Source: Brachypterus glaber (Eukaryota; Arthropoda; Insecta; Coleoptera; Kateretidae). From it: a stretch of DNA of 64,000 bases. Under the pieces are notes generated by a model that saw nothing but the letters and a program-made list of their open reading frames with translations, was not told the DNA's origin and did not search any database. Made by a program: the position numbers and the translations under genes. Below, piece after piece: positions 12,877-24,630 of the stretch; position 1 is the first letter of the stretch; each line of letters starts with the position of its first letter. The stretch covers positions 36,863,747 through 36,927,746 of the forward strand of contig OY294047.1 of the NCBI GenBank assembly GCA_958510825.1. Direction: 5' to 3'.

Positions 12877-14904
12877 TAGATTTTTATACGGTGTACTATA
12901 GAAATATATTTTTATGAAAGTTTAAATATTGCTGCCGTTGAATTCGTATATTAGTTTCAAACCCAAAAAACAAAGTTACTTTTCTAAGTATGTGAGCTTA
13001 AAAAATTCTAGTTTATAATTCTGTTTAATTAACCAAAGAAATTGACTCTCAGTAAAAATAATCCATTAAAAAATTGGGCAACGACGATCAATAACTTGTC
13101 GCTTAAAACTAATGTTAAAACTGCCCGACAAAAGAAAAACTAATCCTTACCCTCAATTAGTTTTGATGTTTGATTAATCTAAATCTAACACCAGCATATA
13201 ATTTTGGACCAGTTCAATGATTAATCGATGCATAAAAGTCCCGAGGAAAAAATATCTACCTGGATGCTAACTAATAGATATACAATAAAGAACCAACGTT
13301 CTTTTTTTGTTATTCATTGAACAAGTTCCATTAGAGCTCTATACAACTAGAATTATGAAACAGAAGACGTCTACCCTATCTCTATCTCATTTGTGCACGG
13401 CACGCCACTACCTATATATATATATATTCTTTGGCCACTACCAACTTAAATAAATTTAAAAAATATTGCATTTTTTTCAATTTTTATCAACAATTACCGT
13501 TGATTTTTGTAAATAAAGCTAAAGAAATGAATATTTTTTGCTAAGAAATAAAACTCATGATTTAATAGTAAAATAAAGAACGAAATATAAATCCTATTAA
13601 TTGTTCTTAGGTTGGTTGTTTAATCTGTTAATTTATTTACAAAACATAATCTCAAATATAAAAGGGTAAATATGAATTTATTTAATATTTATCATATTTA
13701 TTATTAACTATATTTTAATATCGTTACCAGTTTCTACATTTCAAGAATTAATTTTATGACGAGCGTTATTTCTGTTCTGCAAAAGTCCAAACGAATTTTG
13801 CCTAGACTTTAAATCTAAGGTATAAAGAAAGAACTTACCTTTGGTAAACAATATTTAAATATCAAAACTCGCAAAAGTACTATAATAGTCAATAAAAACA
13901 CAATATTTAGTAAAACAGACAAAAAACTGAAATCAAAACAATATCAAAAAATGACAGTGGCTAAAGAAAATGGCTTTACTGACAGCGAACATAAAACCTA
14001 GGAGATTTTTTTTTCTTTATGTTGGTGATATTCTATCCTTTTTAGGTAGAACTTTTGTCCCTGTCTATTCTAAATGGTGAAATCTCCATTGGGATTTTTA
14101 ACACTCCACTTAAGCTGGGAACAAGATAAATTTTCCTTGTTTTTCTGTATTAGGTAAATATATCTGTTGGGGTTGATTTTAAGATTTGGCAACGTTGTAT
14201 TCAGAAAAAGTTACATAACCTAAAATAATTGTGTCTAGTGGCATCTCAGCGTTGACAATAAATCTACTTGTAAGTCAAACTAACTTATTTTTTTTTTTAA
14301 TTTTGTCAAATCTTTGGATACAATCGTTTTATTAGAAGGCCATATTTTAAGGTATACCTACTCATTCCGTACTCATTTTTTAAAGAAAGGAGAAATTTTC
14401 ATACACATGAATGTGAAGTCTGTCTGCCCGTCTGACTGCCTGGATGTAAACCTTAAAAATTTTGAACGAAATAAGCGATTTAAAAGTTTCACCAAATGAT
14501 TTACAAACTTTGTAGGTTGTTGTGTTACGAGAAATATGGTTAACATTTATGCGGAGTAATTATGACAAAAACTAATATTTTTAAATCGTTATTTTAATTA
14601 CACTTTGCGGGACTAAACCTACTGTTTTACTCCTGCATATGTATCATGTTATCCAAGATAGCTGTATACTTTTTCTTGATTTGGATGGCAATAAATTTAA
14701 AATAGGCTCTGCCTGTTTCTCGGTAACCACCATGCATGGTGACTTCATGGCTATGGGGTCAGTTTCGATAGGCTGCAGCATTATTTCATTAAAATTCACA
14801 TTTTCTTGAAAACTTTGAAAAGTTTGTTCTAACAGCGTGCCACATTTAGAATACTAATTAAGGCCATATTGGAAAAAACAATTAAAAACGAACACCTGTA
14901 ATTT

Positions 14905-15606
14905 TGCGATTCATGGATATCCCCATATAGAACGGGTCGTCCCATGGACGTCCATTTTAGATCTCTTTTAAGTACATGGTCCACGGACTAATAATGGATG
15001 TACTGTATACGTCCATATATTTACATCCTTTATACTACTATTAGTGGACGTCCATTCAGTGTCCATTTTACGCCCATAATTTCAGCTCTATACATTTATT
15101 CTAAGTGGGTGAAACAGAGAGAGGGTAAACTTAGCCTTATACGCGTATGGGGGGTGAATTTATTTTAAAATTTGATTATCTGGATGAGTATGTAACCTAA
15201 TTTTAGTTTTAAATTATCTCGTGGGTAATAAATGTTTTTTTTTTTATTTAAGGGGGGTTGGGGGGTAAGTTTTATATGAAATTAAATTATCAGACGAGCA
15301 TGTGTATCAAATTTTAGCTTACTAAGTATATTCTAAGTGTATTCTAAGCATTTGGCAGATTTGCCCTAAACACAAACAAAAAACAACAAAACATTGCAAG
15401 TTAAATAACAGCAAAAAAGCAATTCCTATGGATGCTGGATGGATGTTTTGAATGGACACCTTATGGATGTCCACAGTTGTGTCATCTGAACTTTGAACGG
15501 ATGTCCATTGGACGTCCATAGAGAAAAAATGGCCATCCTATGAACATACAGTCGTCCATGAACATACGTCCATTGGACGTCCATAGTATCACTTTGTGCT
15601 ATCTGG
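14905..15606. repeat. element built of repeated ATGGACGTCCAT palindromes
   Basis: The palindrome ATGGACGTCCAT or close variants (GGATGTCCATTGGACGTCC, GTGGACGTCC, ATGGATGTCC) recurs at both ends of a ~700-base stretch in inverted arrangement, with an AT-rich middle. This looks like a foldback-type non-autonomous transposon. The open frame at 15322-15519 is formed by these repeats. Confidence 0.65.
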
Positions 15607-15691
15607 GTCTTGATTTAAGAAATTGTAAAAATGGATTAGTTGATTTTGAGTACATGTTTCATTTAAATTTTATGTAAATATAGTTGTCGGT

Positions 15692-16000
15692 AGTGCAAAA
15701 TATATTTTATATACCTCAGGAGTAAACTGTGTAGCCCCTAGCACCCTAGCATAAATGTTTCCCGTGTTTTGCTCCGGTGCACTCTGCTTCCCTCGGGAAA
15801 CATTCATGCTGCGGGACTAAAACAATCAGTTTACTCCCTTGGTATATAATAGTTATTTATATACCAAGGGACTAAACTGGCTGTTTTAGTCCCGCTGCAT
15901 TGTTTGGACCTGAGCGAGCGTTGCGAGCGAGGGAAACAGAAATCCAAGGGACTACAACAGCCAAGTTTAGTCCTGAGGTATATACACTATTTTTTGCAGA
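15692..16000. mobile_element. compound hairpin element with repeated GTTTAGTCC motifs
   Basis: Outer inverted ends: TATATACCTCAGGAGTAAAC on the left, GTTTAGTCCTGAGGTATATA on the right. A second hairpin sits in the middle (CTCCCTTGGTATATA / TATATACCAAGGGAC). Isolated GGGACTAAAC fragments at 14608 and near 16346 suggest more copies or debris. Confidence 0.7.
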
Positions 16001-16504
16001 ACCAAACATAATTTAGGTAGGCAGATAAAATTAAAATTAAAACCACGAGTCTAAAATCGGTTGTTTTATTTTTGTTATTTAATCAAGATGCCTGTAAATT
16101 GCGAAAAGTCAGTTTCATGGCTATCGCGATTTAAATTGTTTTTTAATATGGTTGACACAAAAAACAATGTTATTTTTAAAGGTTTTCTTTGTTAAAATCA
16201 AATAAATTGGTTTGAATCGCTAATTTATTACAAAACACCACCAAACCTAATTTTTGAACCAGCAAAGCACATAGTAGGTATAATATTTTAATATTATCAA
16301 GGTTGCCGTGATTTTTATTCCCTAGGGAGAAAAACGGCAAGTTTAGTCCCGAAAATGAAAGCGTAAATTAGGTTTTAGTCTTGGTCGTGCAAAAATAACT
16401 ATTTAGTCGCTGTATATTAACATAGTATAGTATATATTATGTAGTATAGTATATTCTTTTTTGCATAACAATGTCCACCTATTGGCTCCTTTATTTTCTC
16501 TTAC

Positions 16505-16647
16505 CTGTCTTTCAGTGAGGTCCAACGAAGCGGCAATTTCAATCCTTCGCGGTCGACAGAGGTACTTGTTGAAGTGAAACTCCTTTTCCAACTCCAAGAG
16601 CTGTGTGTTCGTGTACGCCGTTCGAAGTCTTCGTGGAAGTCCATTTT
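16505..16647 (-). CDS. pb: proboscipedia/maxillopedia exon with homeodomain residues 1-44
   Basis: This exon encodes the N-terminal three quarters of a Hox2-class homeodomain, a DNA-binding transcription factor that in insects specifies maxillary and labial palp identity. It reads [15 protein letters not shown]..., continues through helices 1 and 2 ([29 protein letters not shown]) and stops at homeodomain residue Gln44. Arg5 and Tyr8 are present. The [13 protein letters not shown] lead-in is diagnostic of Proboscipedia. The acceptor is TTTCTTTGCAG before base 16647, phase 1, with the first base of a Glu codon supplied by the upstream exon. The donor is CAG/GTAAGA after base 16505, phase 0. 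The exon is 143 bases: 2 plus 47 codons. The upstream exon with the YPWM hexapeptide was not found in the window. Identity is close to certain; boundaries are supported by frame continuity with 9002-9617. Confidence 0.97.
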
Positions 16648-17637
16648 CTGCAAAGAAAAATATAGAATTAATAAGATTTATCAATAGAAAAATAAGTAAT
16701 GGAAACTATGATGACCGAAAATCTGGCACTAGATCTAAAAAATTCACAAAAAAAAATTATTTTTGGTATATGATTCCTCAGGTCAAAATACATAAAAAGT
16801 TACTCTTGTTCTAACACTGTAACTTTCAAAAATAATATCTGGATAATCTCAACAACATGATAATCTAGATCAATTTTGATGATGGATTTGGAATGTCCGA
16901 AACCTTCTGGTCATTTACTCATGCTTTATTTGCTTATGCTTCTGCAATCCTGAATCTGCACCAGACGTGGTGTAGGTTTTTGAGGTTGAAAGTAAATGAT
17001 AACCAATTTAATTCAAATATATGGAACTAGCAGACTATACAACTGACAATAGTGTCACAGGCGCATAAATACTAATAACATCACTACATTTCATTCACAC
17101 ATGTTCTACGAAAACAATGGCGTCAGTTTTAAATTTTGTCACAGATGACTGAGAAGGAAGTGAGATATCTAATTCGAGTGAAGCAAAAAACGAAGAAAAA
17201 AGTCTCCCACACAGGATGATTGTGTACAAGTTTAAGCAACTGTTGTTTTAAAGAATATATATATATTATTTGTTTGTTTGAATAGCAGAACATTTGCAAT
17301 GTTGCAATGCAGTATGAATACATAAATATCAATAAAGGATACTAAGTTAACCAAATAAATGGCACGATTCCATTGCACGGTGCAATTTGTAAAATGTATC
17401 TTGTTATAGTTCTCCACACGGGTGAATAGCTACGACGAATGGGGGAGGTATCAGTCGCGCTCTCTTCTTTACGTCATAAATGTCATAAGGCATGCGTACG
17501 TGTAAGTGAGAACACTCACTTTCCTCACATATTTCACATAGCCACACATCTGTGTGTCGAACAATATACACGGGCTTCCATAATTTACACTCTGGGAATA
17601 TGTATATAATAACTTAAGTTGCTTAGGGTTCTTGGTC

Positions 17638-18364
17638 ACGCTAATCTTGAATACAAATTAAGTTTTAGTGACTTGCCAACGCAAACCAACAGTTAGTCCT
17701 GTTAGTAGGAAGTCTACACATTATAAAATCATTGACATTTAAATCTGATATGCTCGGTTTCGGAAGATAATGAACTTTTTTCATCAGAAATGACTAGTCG
17801 ACTTAATAATTCTTCATTTTATACTGTTTTAGCTTATACTTTATAAATTTTGATCAGAGAATTTTAATCCATTCACAGAAACGGTCCATTGATTTCCATT
17901 TCGGAAAAAATTATCACTGAGGTTTTTTGCATCTTATTTTCTCAAAAAAAAATGCATATTAGTGTATGATTAAATGACAAATTATTTGTCAAACACTTAT
18001 AAGTAGTAATTATTAATTACTGAATTATTGTTCTGACAGATTATGACAGATAGTTAATACACTGCTCTACATTTTCTTTAGAAAATAAACTGCCAAATAG
18101 ATCTGCAACCATTTTTTCTGAATTGGGAATTGATAGACTATTTATGTGAACGGATTTTAAATCTCTGACCAAAATTGATATAGAATATCAAAAGTCCGCT
18201 ATGGTAATTTCTAAGGAAAACAGTCCATTATCTTCTGAAACCGAACACCTCATATTCTACTGTTAATGGTTTTATAAATAATGTGTAGACCTCCTACTAG
18301 CAGGATTAACTCTTGGTTTGGGTTCGAAAATCCCTAAAACTTAATTTGTATTCAAGATTAGCGT
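17638..18364. mobile_element. foldback element with ~300-base arms
   Basis: Left arm from ACGCTAATCTTGAATACAAA and right arm to TTTGTATTCAAGATTAGCGT are inverted copies. Further paired blocks are TCGGTTTCGGAAGATAATG / CATTATCTTCTGAAACCGA and TTTTGATCAGAGA / TCTCTGACCAAAA. 727 bases, non-coding. Confidence 0.8.
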
Positions 18365-20546
18365 GTGGTATATACAAAATCCTTCAGAATTTAATACGGA
18401 AAGAAATTCTCAGTGCACACTAAATTTTATCTCTAAACTCACCGGGCAATTTTTTAAGAAAATGTATCTTGCTGCCCTTAAAAGTTACAGATAAAACAGT
18501 AGCAAATTTTTCTTTTGAAGAGCAAAATGGAAGTTAGAAGAAAGATAGGTCAGCCCAGAATGACATACTGCACAAGTAACAAAAGATGTAGAAGGGTGCA
18601 GAAATTTTAGCTATACGAAAGAATTGGCTAGGGATGGGATGAAGTCATTTTATTAAATTCTTAGAATTAATAACTAAGTAGTTTGGGCTCTTTTAAGATT
18701 GGATTTGATAATATCAAATAGCTAGTTCAAAATTACATAGTATTTTTAAATGAAATCTTGAACGTAAGTCAAACTTTGGCCGTTTTAGCAGTTTAACAGA
18801 AATGTTGTCGGCCCTTGTCGCTTAAAGTCTACATTTATCTCACAAGCAAAAAAAAAAAATAGATCGGAGGTATAACTCAAAATATGGAAAAAGCGACATT
18901 GGCCCTTTTAGAACCAAGCTACAGATTTAATTTAATACTAAATTTAAGTAGTTTATAAACAGTTTGTACCGAGGTTTGTACCAAACTTTAATATTTTATG
19001 TTCTACAGTTTTATCCAGGTTTCATAGATAGTTTCCAACAAAATACGGGATGAATATTGATAAATTAGTAAATTCATCACGCCCTCGAAACCTGGAACCG
19101 ACAAAAAAGATTCAACACTTTGTGTCTGAAACTTTCCCCTATTGCAAACGTGATATTCCACGAGAAAAAGAATATGTGAAAATTTGATTATTTAGGCATT
19201 ACGCCATTTTGTTTAGGCCATTAATTAAAATAGCAGGTTTAACTCAAATTGCTGGTACACCAGTTGATGGATTTTTAAACTTTTAATTTTTAAAATTAAG
19301 TCCGGACGCCAAATTAACTTAATTTAAGCATTTTTATGTACTGTTAAGGTTCTAGATGGTAACTAACAAGTAAATACATATGTATAATGAAAAAAAGGGC
19401 TTAACTGAAGCTTCAAACGTAATTTTTTCATTGCAATTAGTTGAAGTTTTCACATAAGGGATACAGCATCTCAGTAAGGGCCATACTACTACTATTCTCA
19501 ACGCTCTGCTGACTTAATGCCTTCTGGAATTGACCTAATTTTAAGATATAACAGTTTAGAACTGAGGTATCGATCGGTCTTTCTAAGCTTCCTTTTTTCA
19601 AAGAATATCACAAATGATTCAACATTTTGTATCCAAAACTTTCCCCTATTGTAAATGTTGTTCCATACATTTATTACTACTATTTGAGAATTATTGATAA
19701 AGTTTGACGCGTTTCCTATCCGTGAGTGATAAACTGCATCAGCATCTGTCACCAGGTGAAATTTAATATCAAACTACTATCTGTCGTGAGGAGGAGACAC
19801 TCCAGAAACTCTTGCCTATATAGGTACCTACACTGACAATAATTTTAGTGTAATAATTACCTCAGAAAACTTTTAGATCTGCAATAAATTGTGATATTTT
19901 AAATCTAAATTGATATATTTTGATAAATAAAGGGCTGATCAAATTGTATTGCATGAATACTTTTAATTTCAAGCTAGACTTGTGTAATGTCACTTAACAA
20001 TTTTAACACCTTCCGCTCAATTGTATCCACGTATGGATATTTGTAGGTATAGCAAAATATACCACAATATCCACAGTCGGATATTTGTTTACGAAACTTT
20101 CCATATACATTTTAATCTGGTGTGGGGATCTGTACCTTGAAAAACCGGCTGCAGAGGAAGGGGTTAAAGTCGTCAAAGCTTATTAGGGTACCAAAAAACT
20201 TCTAAAATTATATTTAATAAATTGTAATATTTTAATAAATTGAGTCACTAATATTTCAAGGTTATGGTATTACCAGATGTCCAAACTTACGATATTATGT
20301 TTTACATCTGACAATTTCAACATAACCTTCTGGTGGGGCCATCTTTTGTCAAACAGCGGAAACTTATTTGTACCCCTGATAATATTTTAATAAATCTTTT
20401 GCTCATTGTTTCTTGTCGTTTTACTGATAATTATAAAGCGTTTGATACAGTCAAATTCAAAAATTAGAATAAAATATAGGATACCACAATCATATGTATG
20501 CTAATGCATAAAACCAGAGGGAAAGAGATGAAGAATTAAAACAATT
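18365..20546. other. AT-rich intron sequence, nothing supported
   Basis: No recognisable gene, RNA or complete repeat. A poorly convincing 84-codon minus-strand frame at 19498-19752 has no domain signature. Confidence 0.6.
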
Positions 20547-21269
20547 GAGGGGTGTCTTACCTCTGACAATACATGTACGCTTTAGCTGACATTACCTCGA
20601 CATTACTTGACAGTACGGGACATTACCTGACATTACTTGACATTACATGACATTACTTGACATTACAAGACATTACTTGACATTACAAGACATTACTTGT
20701 CATTACTCGACATTACAGACATTATGTCCTAGTGCGCATGTGCGTAGACATTATCTACTATTTACGCCTGCGCGTAGACATTGCGTGCGTGAAAATTTCT
20801 ACGCGAGAGGGAAAGGTTAGTTCTGAAACATGACATGGGATGGGTGTTTTTTATTTCTATAGTATTAAGGTCATGTTTGTTAAACATAAACTTAAAAAAA
20901 AGATTTTTTTTTGTTACCAAAAATCATACAAGCAGTTTTTTCCCAGTGCAAAAAAGTACCACCAGTGGACAACTAGTAATGGTGTATAAGTAAAAAAATC
21001 AACCATTCATTCAAATAAAATACTGAGGCCAACTAAAGAATACTTACCACTACATATGCTCATTTTTAAAGTGTCTCGGACCCTGGGTCCGTAACGAAAT
21101 ACTGAACCCGTATAGGATCGCTCGGTTTTCCGTCCGGAATACTCTTGTTAGGAGCATATTTAATTTTATTATTTATTACTTGACATTAATTGACATTACC
21201 TTGACATTACGACATTATTTTGCATTTTTGACAATACATGTACACATTTTGGCCAGTGAGACACCCCTC
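20547..21269. mobile_element. inverted-repeat element containing a 10-bp minisatellite
   Basis: Ends GAGGGGTGTCTTACC and the complement of GGCCAGTGAGACACCCCTC. TCTGACAATACATGTAC on the left is echoed by TTTGACAATACATGTACAC on the right. The left inner part is expanded into the tandem array at 20588-20725. Confidence 0.75.
20588..20725. repeat. 10-bp tandem repeat (TTGACATTAC)n
   Basis: About 13 head-to-tail decamers of consensus GACATTACNN, very regular, lying inside the element 20547-21269. Three or four further degenerate units lie near its right end (21179-21220). Confidence 0.9.
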
Positions 21270-21714
21270 GAAAACAATACTGGTTTCTTACCTAAAAATT
21301 CATGATACAAAAACATAAAAGAATTATAAAATCCATTAACAAAATTTATTAACGTATCTTTGGTACAAATTTGCGTTTATTAGGATATTATGGACAGTGT
21401 TCATTAAACACCAAGGATAATATTATTATAAAGTATAAATAAATTTTTTACAGTGTTAAAAGATTTGGCAGGCGCGCAGAATAGTATAACTTTTCAGAGC
21501 AAATGCTACGTAAAATCAAACGAAGATGTTCCTTGCAACGGACAATTAATCAAGATGGCTAGAGCAAAAAGAAACATTTGCGCTTTTGTAAGTACATTGT
21601 CATTTTGAAACAATATTTTAGTTTTTAAATTGATAACAAGTCACTTGTGGTTTTTGCTAATAAAGGAAATATAAAAAATAAGATGTAAGATTGGTTAACT
21701 GTTTTCGATGGGCG

Positions 21715-22331
21715 CCGGACTTTACCGGGAAAAAACAGCGAAGACCATTACCCCGCAGTTCATTACCGCGAACGGTCTTTACCGCGTATGACTTATACAG
21801 CGAAAATCGTTATACCCATATATATGTGTTTGGGTTTTTTATGTTTGTTTTGTTTTAATTTATATCGACTGATTTGTTTGTATAAATCGCTGATTAATAA
21901 TCAGTTTAGTACTAATCGTCATGTCGATCAAAATAATGAAAAGTACTAGGGGCAAAGACCTCGCGGTATATAAACATTTCATATACAGGAAAGAAAAGAG
22001 ACTTAAAAATAAAAAAAAAATTGTACGTTTATTACGACGTGCTTTGTTGCAAGGGGCGTTTGCATACTTCGGACGGAAATGTTTTTAAAGTAAACTAGTA
22101 ATGGCCACAACCCTGACTCAGCAGATATATTAGTTAGAACTGTTGTTTTCTGCAAAATATTTATTTTTTTTATTTAATCTTTTTTCTTCAAAAAAAAAAA
22201 AAAATTAAAATAATTATGGGCGGTAATAGTTTTCGCGGTAATGTCCATGCGAGGTATTGACTCCTTCGCTGTTATTTTCTTCGCGGTAATGGCTTTTGCG
22301 GTAAAGTCTATGCGCGGTAAAGTACTATCCT
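21715..22331. mobile_element. inverted-repeat element rich in TTACCGCG motifs
   Basis: Both ends carry multiple TTTACCG/TTACCGCG motifs in inverted orientation: CGGACTTTACCGGG, CATTACCGCGAACGG on the left; TTCGCGGTAATGG, GCGCGGTAAAGT on the right. CAGCGAAG on the left pairs with CTTCGCTG on the right. Non-coding. Confidence 0.7.
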
Positions 22332-23898
22332 TTAAAATATAAGCTCGTGTTCATTTATTGCAATTTAACATAGGAATTCCTCGTTATTTGACTGCACTAA
22401 ATCATTTTGCTGTGTTTAATCAAAAATATATTTTTTTTATTTACTTCAAAATTGCCCAATAAGTTTTTATTTATTAGTTCTACTATTAGCCACTAACATT
22501 AGAGTCTTTAAGAACTTGTGGATGATTATTATAAAAACTAGTTACTCCACTTTGATACCGGTTATTAAACCCAACGATAACTAATTAATTTATTTTGAAC
22601 TAATATTTTTTTTTATTCAGGGCATTTTAAATTGTTAAACATTTGAAACAATATGCAGTGATAAATAAAAAAATTGTTTATCACAAGAAATATTTATATA
22701 AAAGGATAAGCAAAATCTCGATTAAAGAACGGCCGTTTAGATTTGGGCCCAAAGATTTTATTAAGTATATTTTTAAAAATTATCACCCATAAGCAACATA
22801 CATGCTGCTGTATGATTAAGGCAATAAACAAATAAATAATAAATAAATGACATATTGTTTCATAAATAAAACCAGTATAGGTAATAAGAAAAGGAAAGGG
22901 CATTCCTTTGTATCCACCTTACAAATGACATTCAAATATTTTAGCCCAATGAAAGAATTAAACATTTCTCAATGTCTTCGTTTCAATAAAAGTGAATCTT
23001 CTTAATACCCCACATGGTTAAATATACCAATAAAAAGTAAATTACATAAACGGATTGCATCAAATTAATCAAATCTGTTATTTAAAACTCAAGTGATTTA
23101 TACAAGTCAAAATTCTCTTTTCAAATCAAAATGTTAATCGTTCTACTCTTTGCATTTATAAAGGAATATCACTTAATAAAAAAATTATAATTCCCAATGA
23201 CATATGACATAATTTCCTATCGTATGGTCAGAAATAACTATACCTACGTTGAACGATGAAAAATGCTTTCAAATTTTTCATCATTCAACGTATTTGTCTG
23301 CTTTTTTATTCAAATAAACTATTATTACATTTTCTGCCACTACAAAGCAAATATCTTGGCATAGTTTTTATTTTATAGATACTTTGATGTATGAAAATTT
23401 TAATCAAAACTTGTTATTAAAAATATATCTTTTTTTTGCTTTCCTCATTAATAATATTACCTATAAATAAAATTTATTAAGTTATTACAAGGATTTTTTA
23501 AATTATTTAATTGTTTTATAAATTGGTAATTAAAAAAAGTGCATTGAATCCCAATAATAAGGTCAGCGGACTAGAAGATAAATATATTGGCTTCGATCGA
23601 TTTATCATATCTCGCACAATGAATTTAAATAAACTCAGAAAGGCAAAACTTTCTTAATTCAATGTTTTTTACCCCCATCTCTTGAATCACTACTTCCCAG
23701 ATACATTAAGGCGATTTTTGGAAGTAAGGTCCCGACATTGGTAGAATCGTACTATTTTTTAACGATTAAATCTATGTGGTTAGATAGCGGATCGAGAAAT
23801 CCAAAATACAAATTAAGGGGCGGCACTGACGCCCGGGGACATACCCTAAAATTTTGAAAAAATTGTGCACTTGCTATAAATTACTATACTATACTATA

Positions 23899-24630
23899 CA
23901 CGGTGTATTTCAAATAGGGTTAGAAATTTTAAGGGGTGATTCTACATCAGAAAATGTTCCTATAAACATATGTCTAAAAATGCGTCGTAAGGGAGCTATG
24001 CCCCTTTATAAGTGGCTAAAAAAATCGGTTTTTATTTAATAACTCGGGAACCTTTTAAGATATAGCAACGAGGTTTTGCACGTGAACTAATCTTAATAAG
24101 GCCCATCTTCGTATGTTATTTGTATGTACTTATTTTTACCAGGGGCGTGCGAAACGGGGAAGCCTTATAAATTTTTTGTCCCAAACTTTTATCTGTATAA
24201 CTTTTTAGTGATTTTATTTTTGGTATAGATTCCTCAGGTCAAAATACATAAAAAAGGTACTCTTGGTGTAATACTGTAGGACTAACCGTTTTCGAGAAAA
24301 AAATAATTTACAAAAAACACAGAAAAAAGTTTGGGACAAGAAACTGATGAGCCTCCTCCCCCGTTTCGCACATCCCTGGTTAAAATAAATACATGAAAAT
24401 AATATACGAGGATGGCCCTTACTAAGAATAGTTCACGTGAAAAACCTCGTTGCTATATCTCAAAGGGTCCCTGAGTTATTAAATAAAAACCGAATTTTTT
24501 AGCCACTTTCAAAGGAGCGTAGCTCCCTTACGAAGCATTTTTAGACATAGGTTTATAGAAACTTTTTTGTCATATTTTCTGATGTAGAATCACCCCTTAA
24601 TATTTAGGACCCTATTTCAAATACACCGTG
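23899..24630. mobile_element. TA-flanked foldback element, 732 bases
   Basis: Termini CACGGTGTATTTCAAATAGG and its complement ending ATACACCGTG, flanked by TA on both sides. Arms of about 280 bases pair throughout, for example AACGAGGTTTTGCACGTGAA with TTCACGTGAAAAACCTCGTT. The centre (24218-24300) carries the shared module GTAATACTGTAGGACTAACC / GTTTTCGAGAAA. Non-autonomous; Tc1/mariner-like by its TA target. Confidence 0.85.

Larger units (their letters stand above)
9618..16504 (-). other. pb intron splitting the homeodomain, phase 0, 6.9 kb
   Basis: Intron between homeodomain residues 44 and 45, GTAAGA...GTTTCAG. It contains four repeat elements (9681-9906, 11944-12876, 14905-15606, 15692-16000). 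The stretches 9907-11943 and 12877-14904 are AT-rich and hold no gene or clear motif apart from a short (TA)n run near 13412-13430 and a CTGTCTG-rich dispersed repeat fragment near 14415-14440. Confidence 0.92.

Noticed and set aside
16605..16814. 69-codon plus-strand frame overlapping the homeodomain exon
   Set aside because: Antisense of the exon running into an AT-rich intron; no domain.
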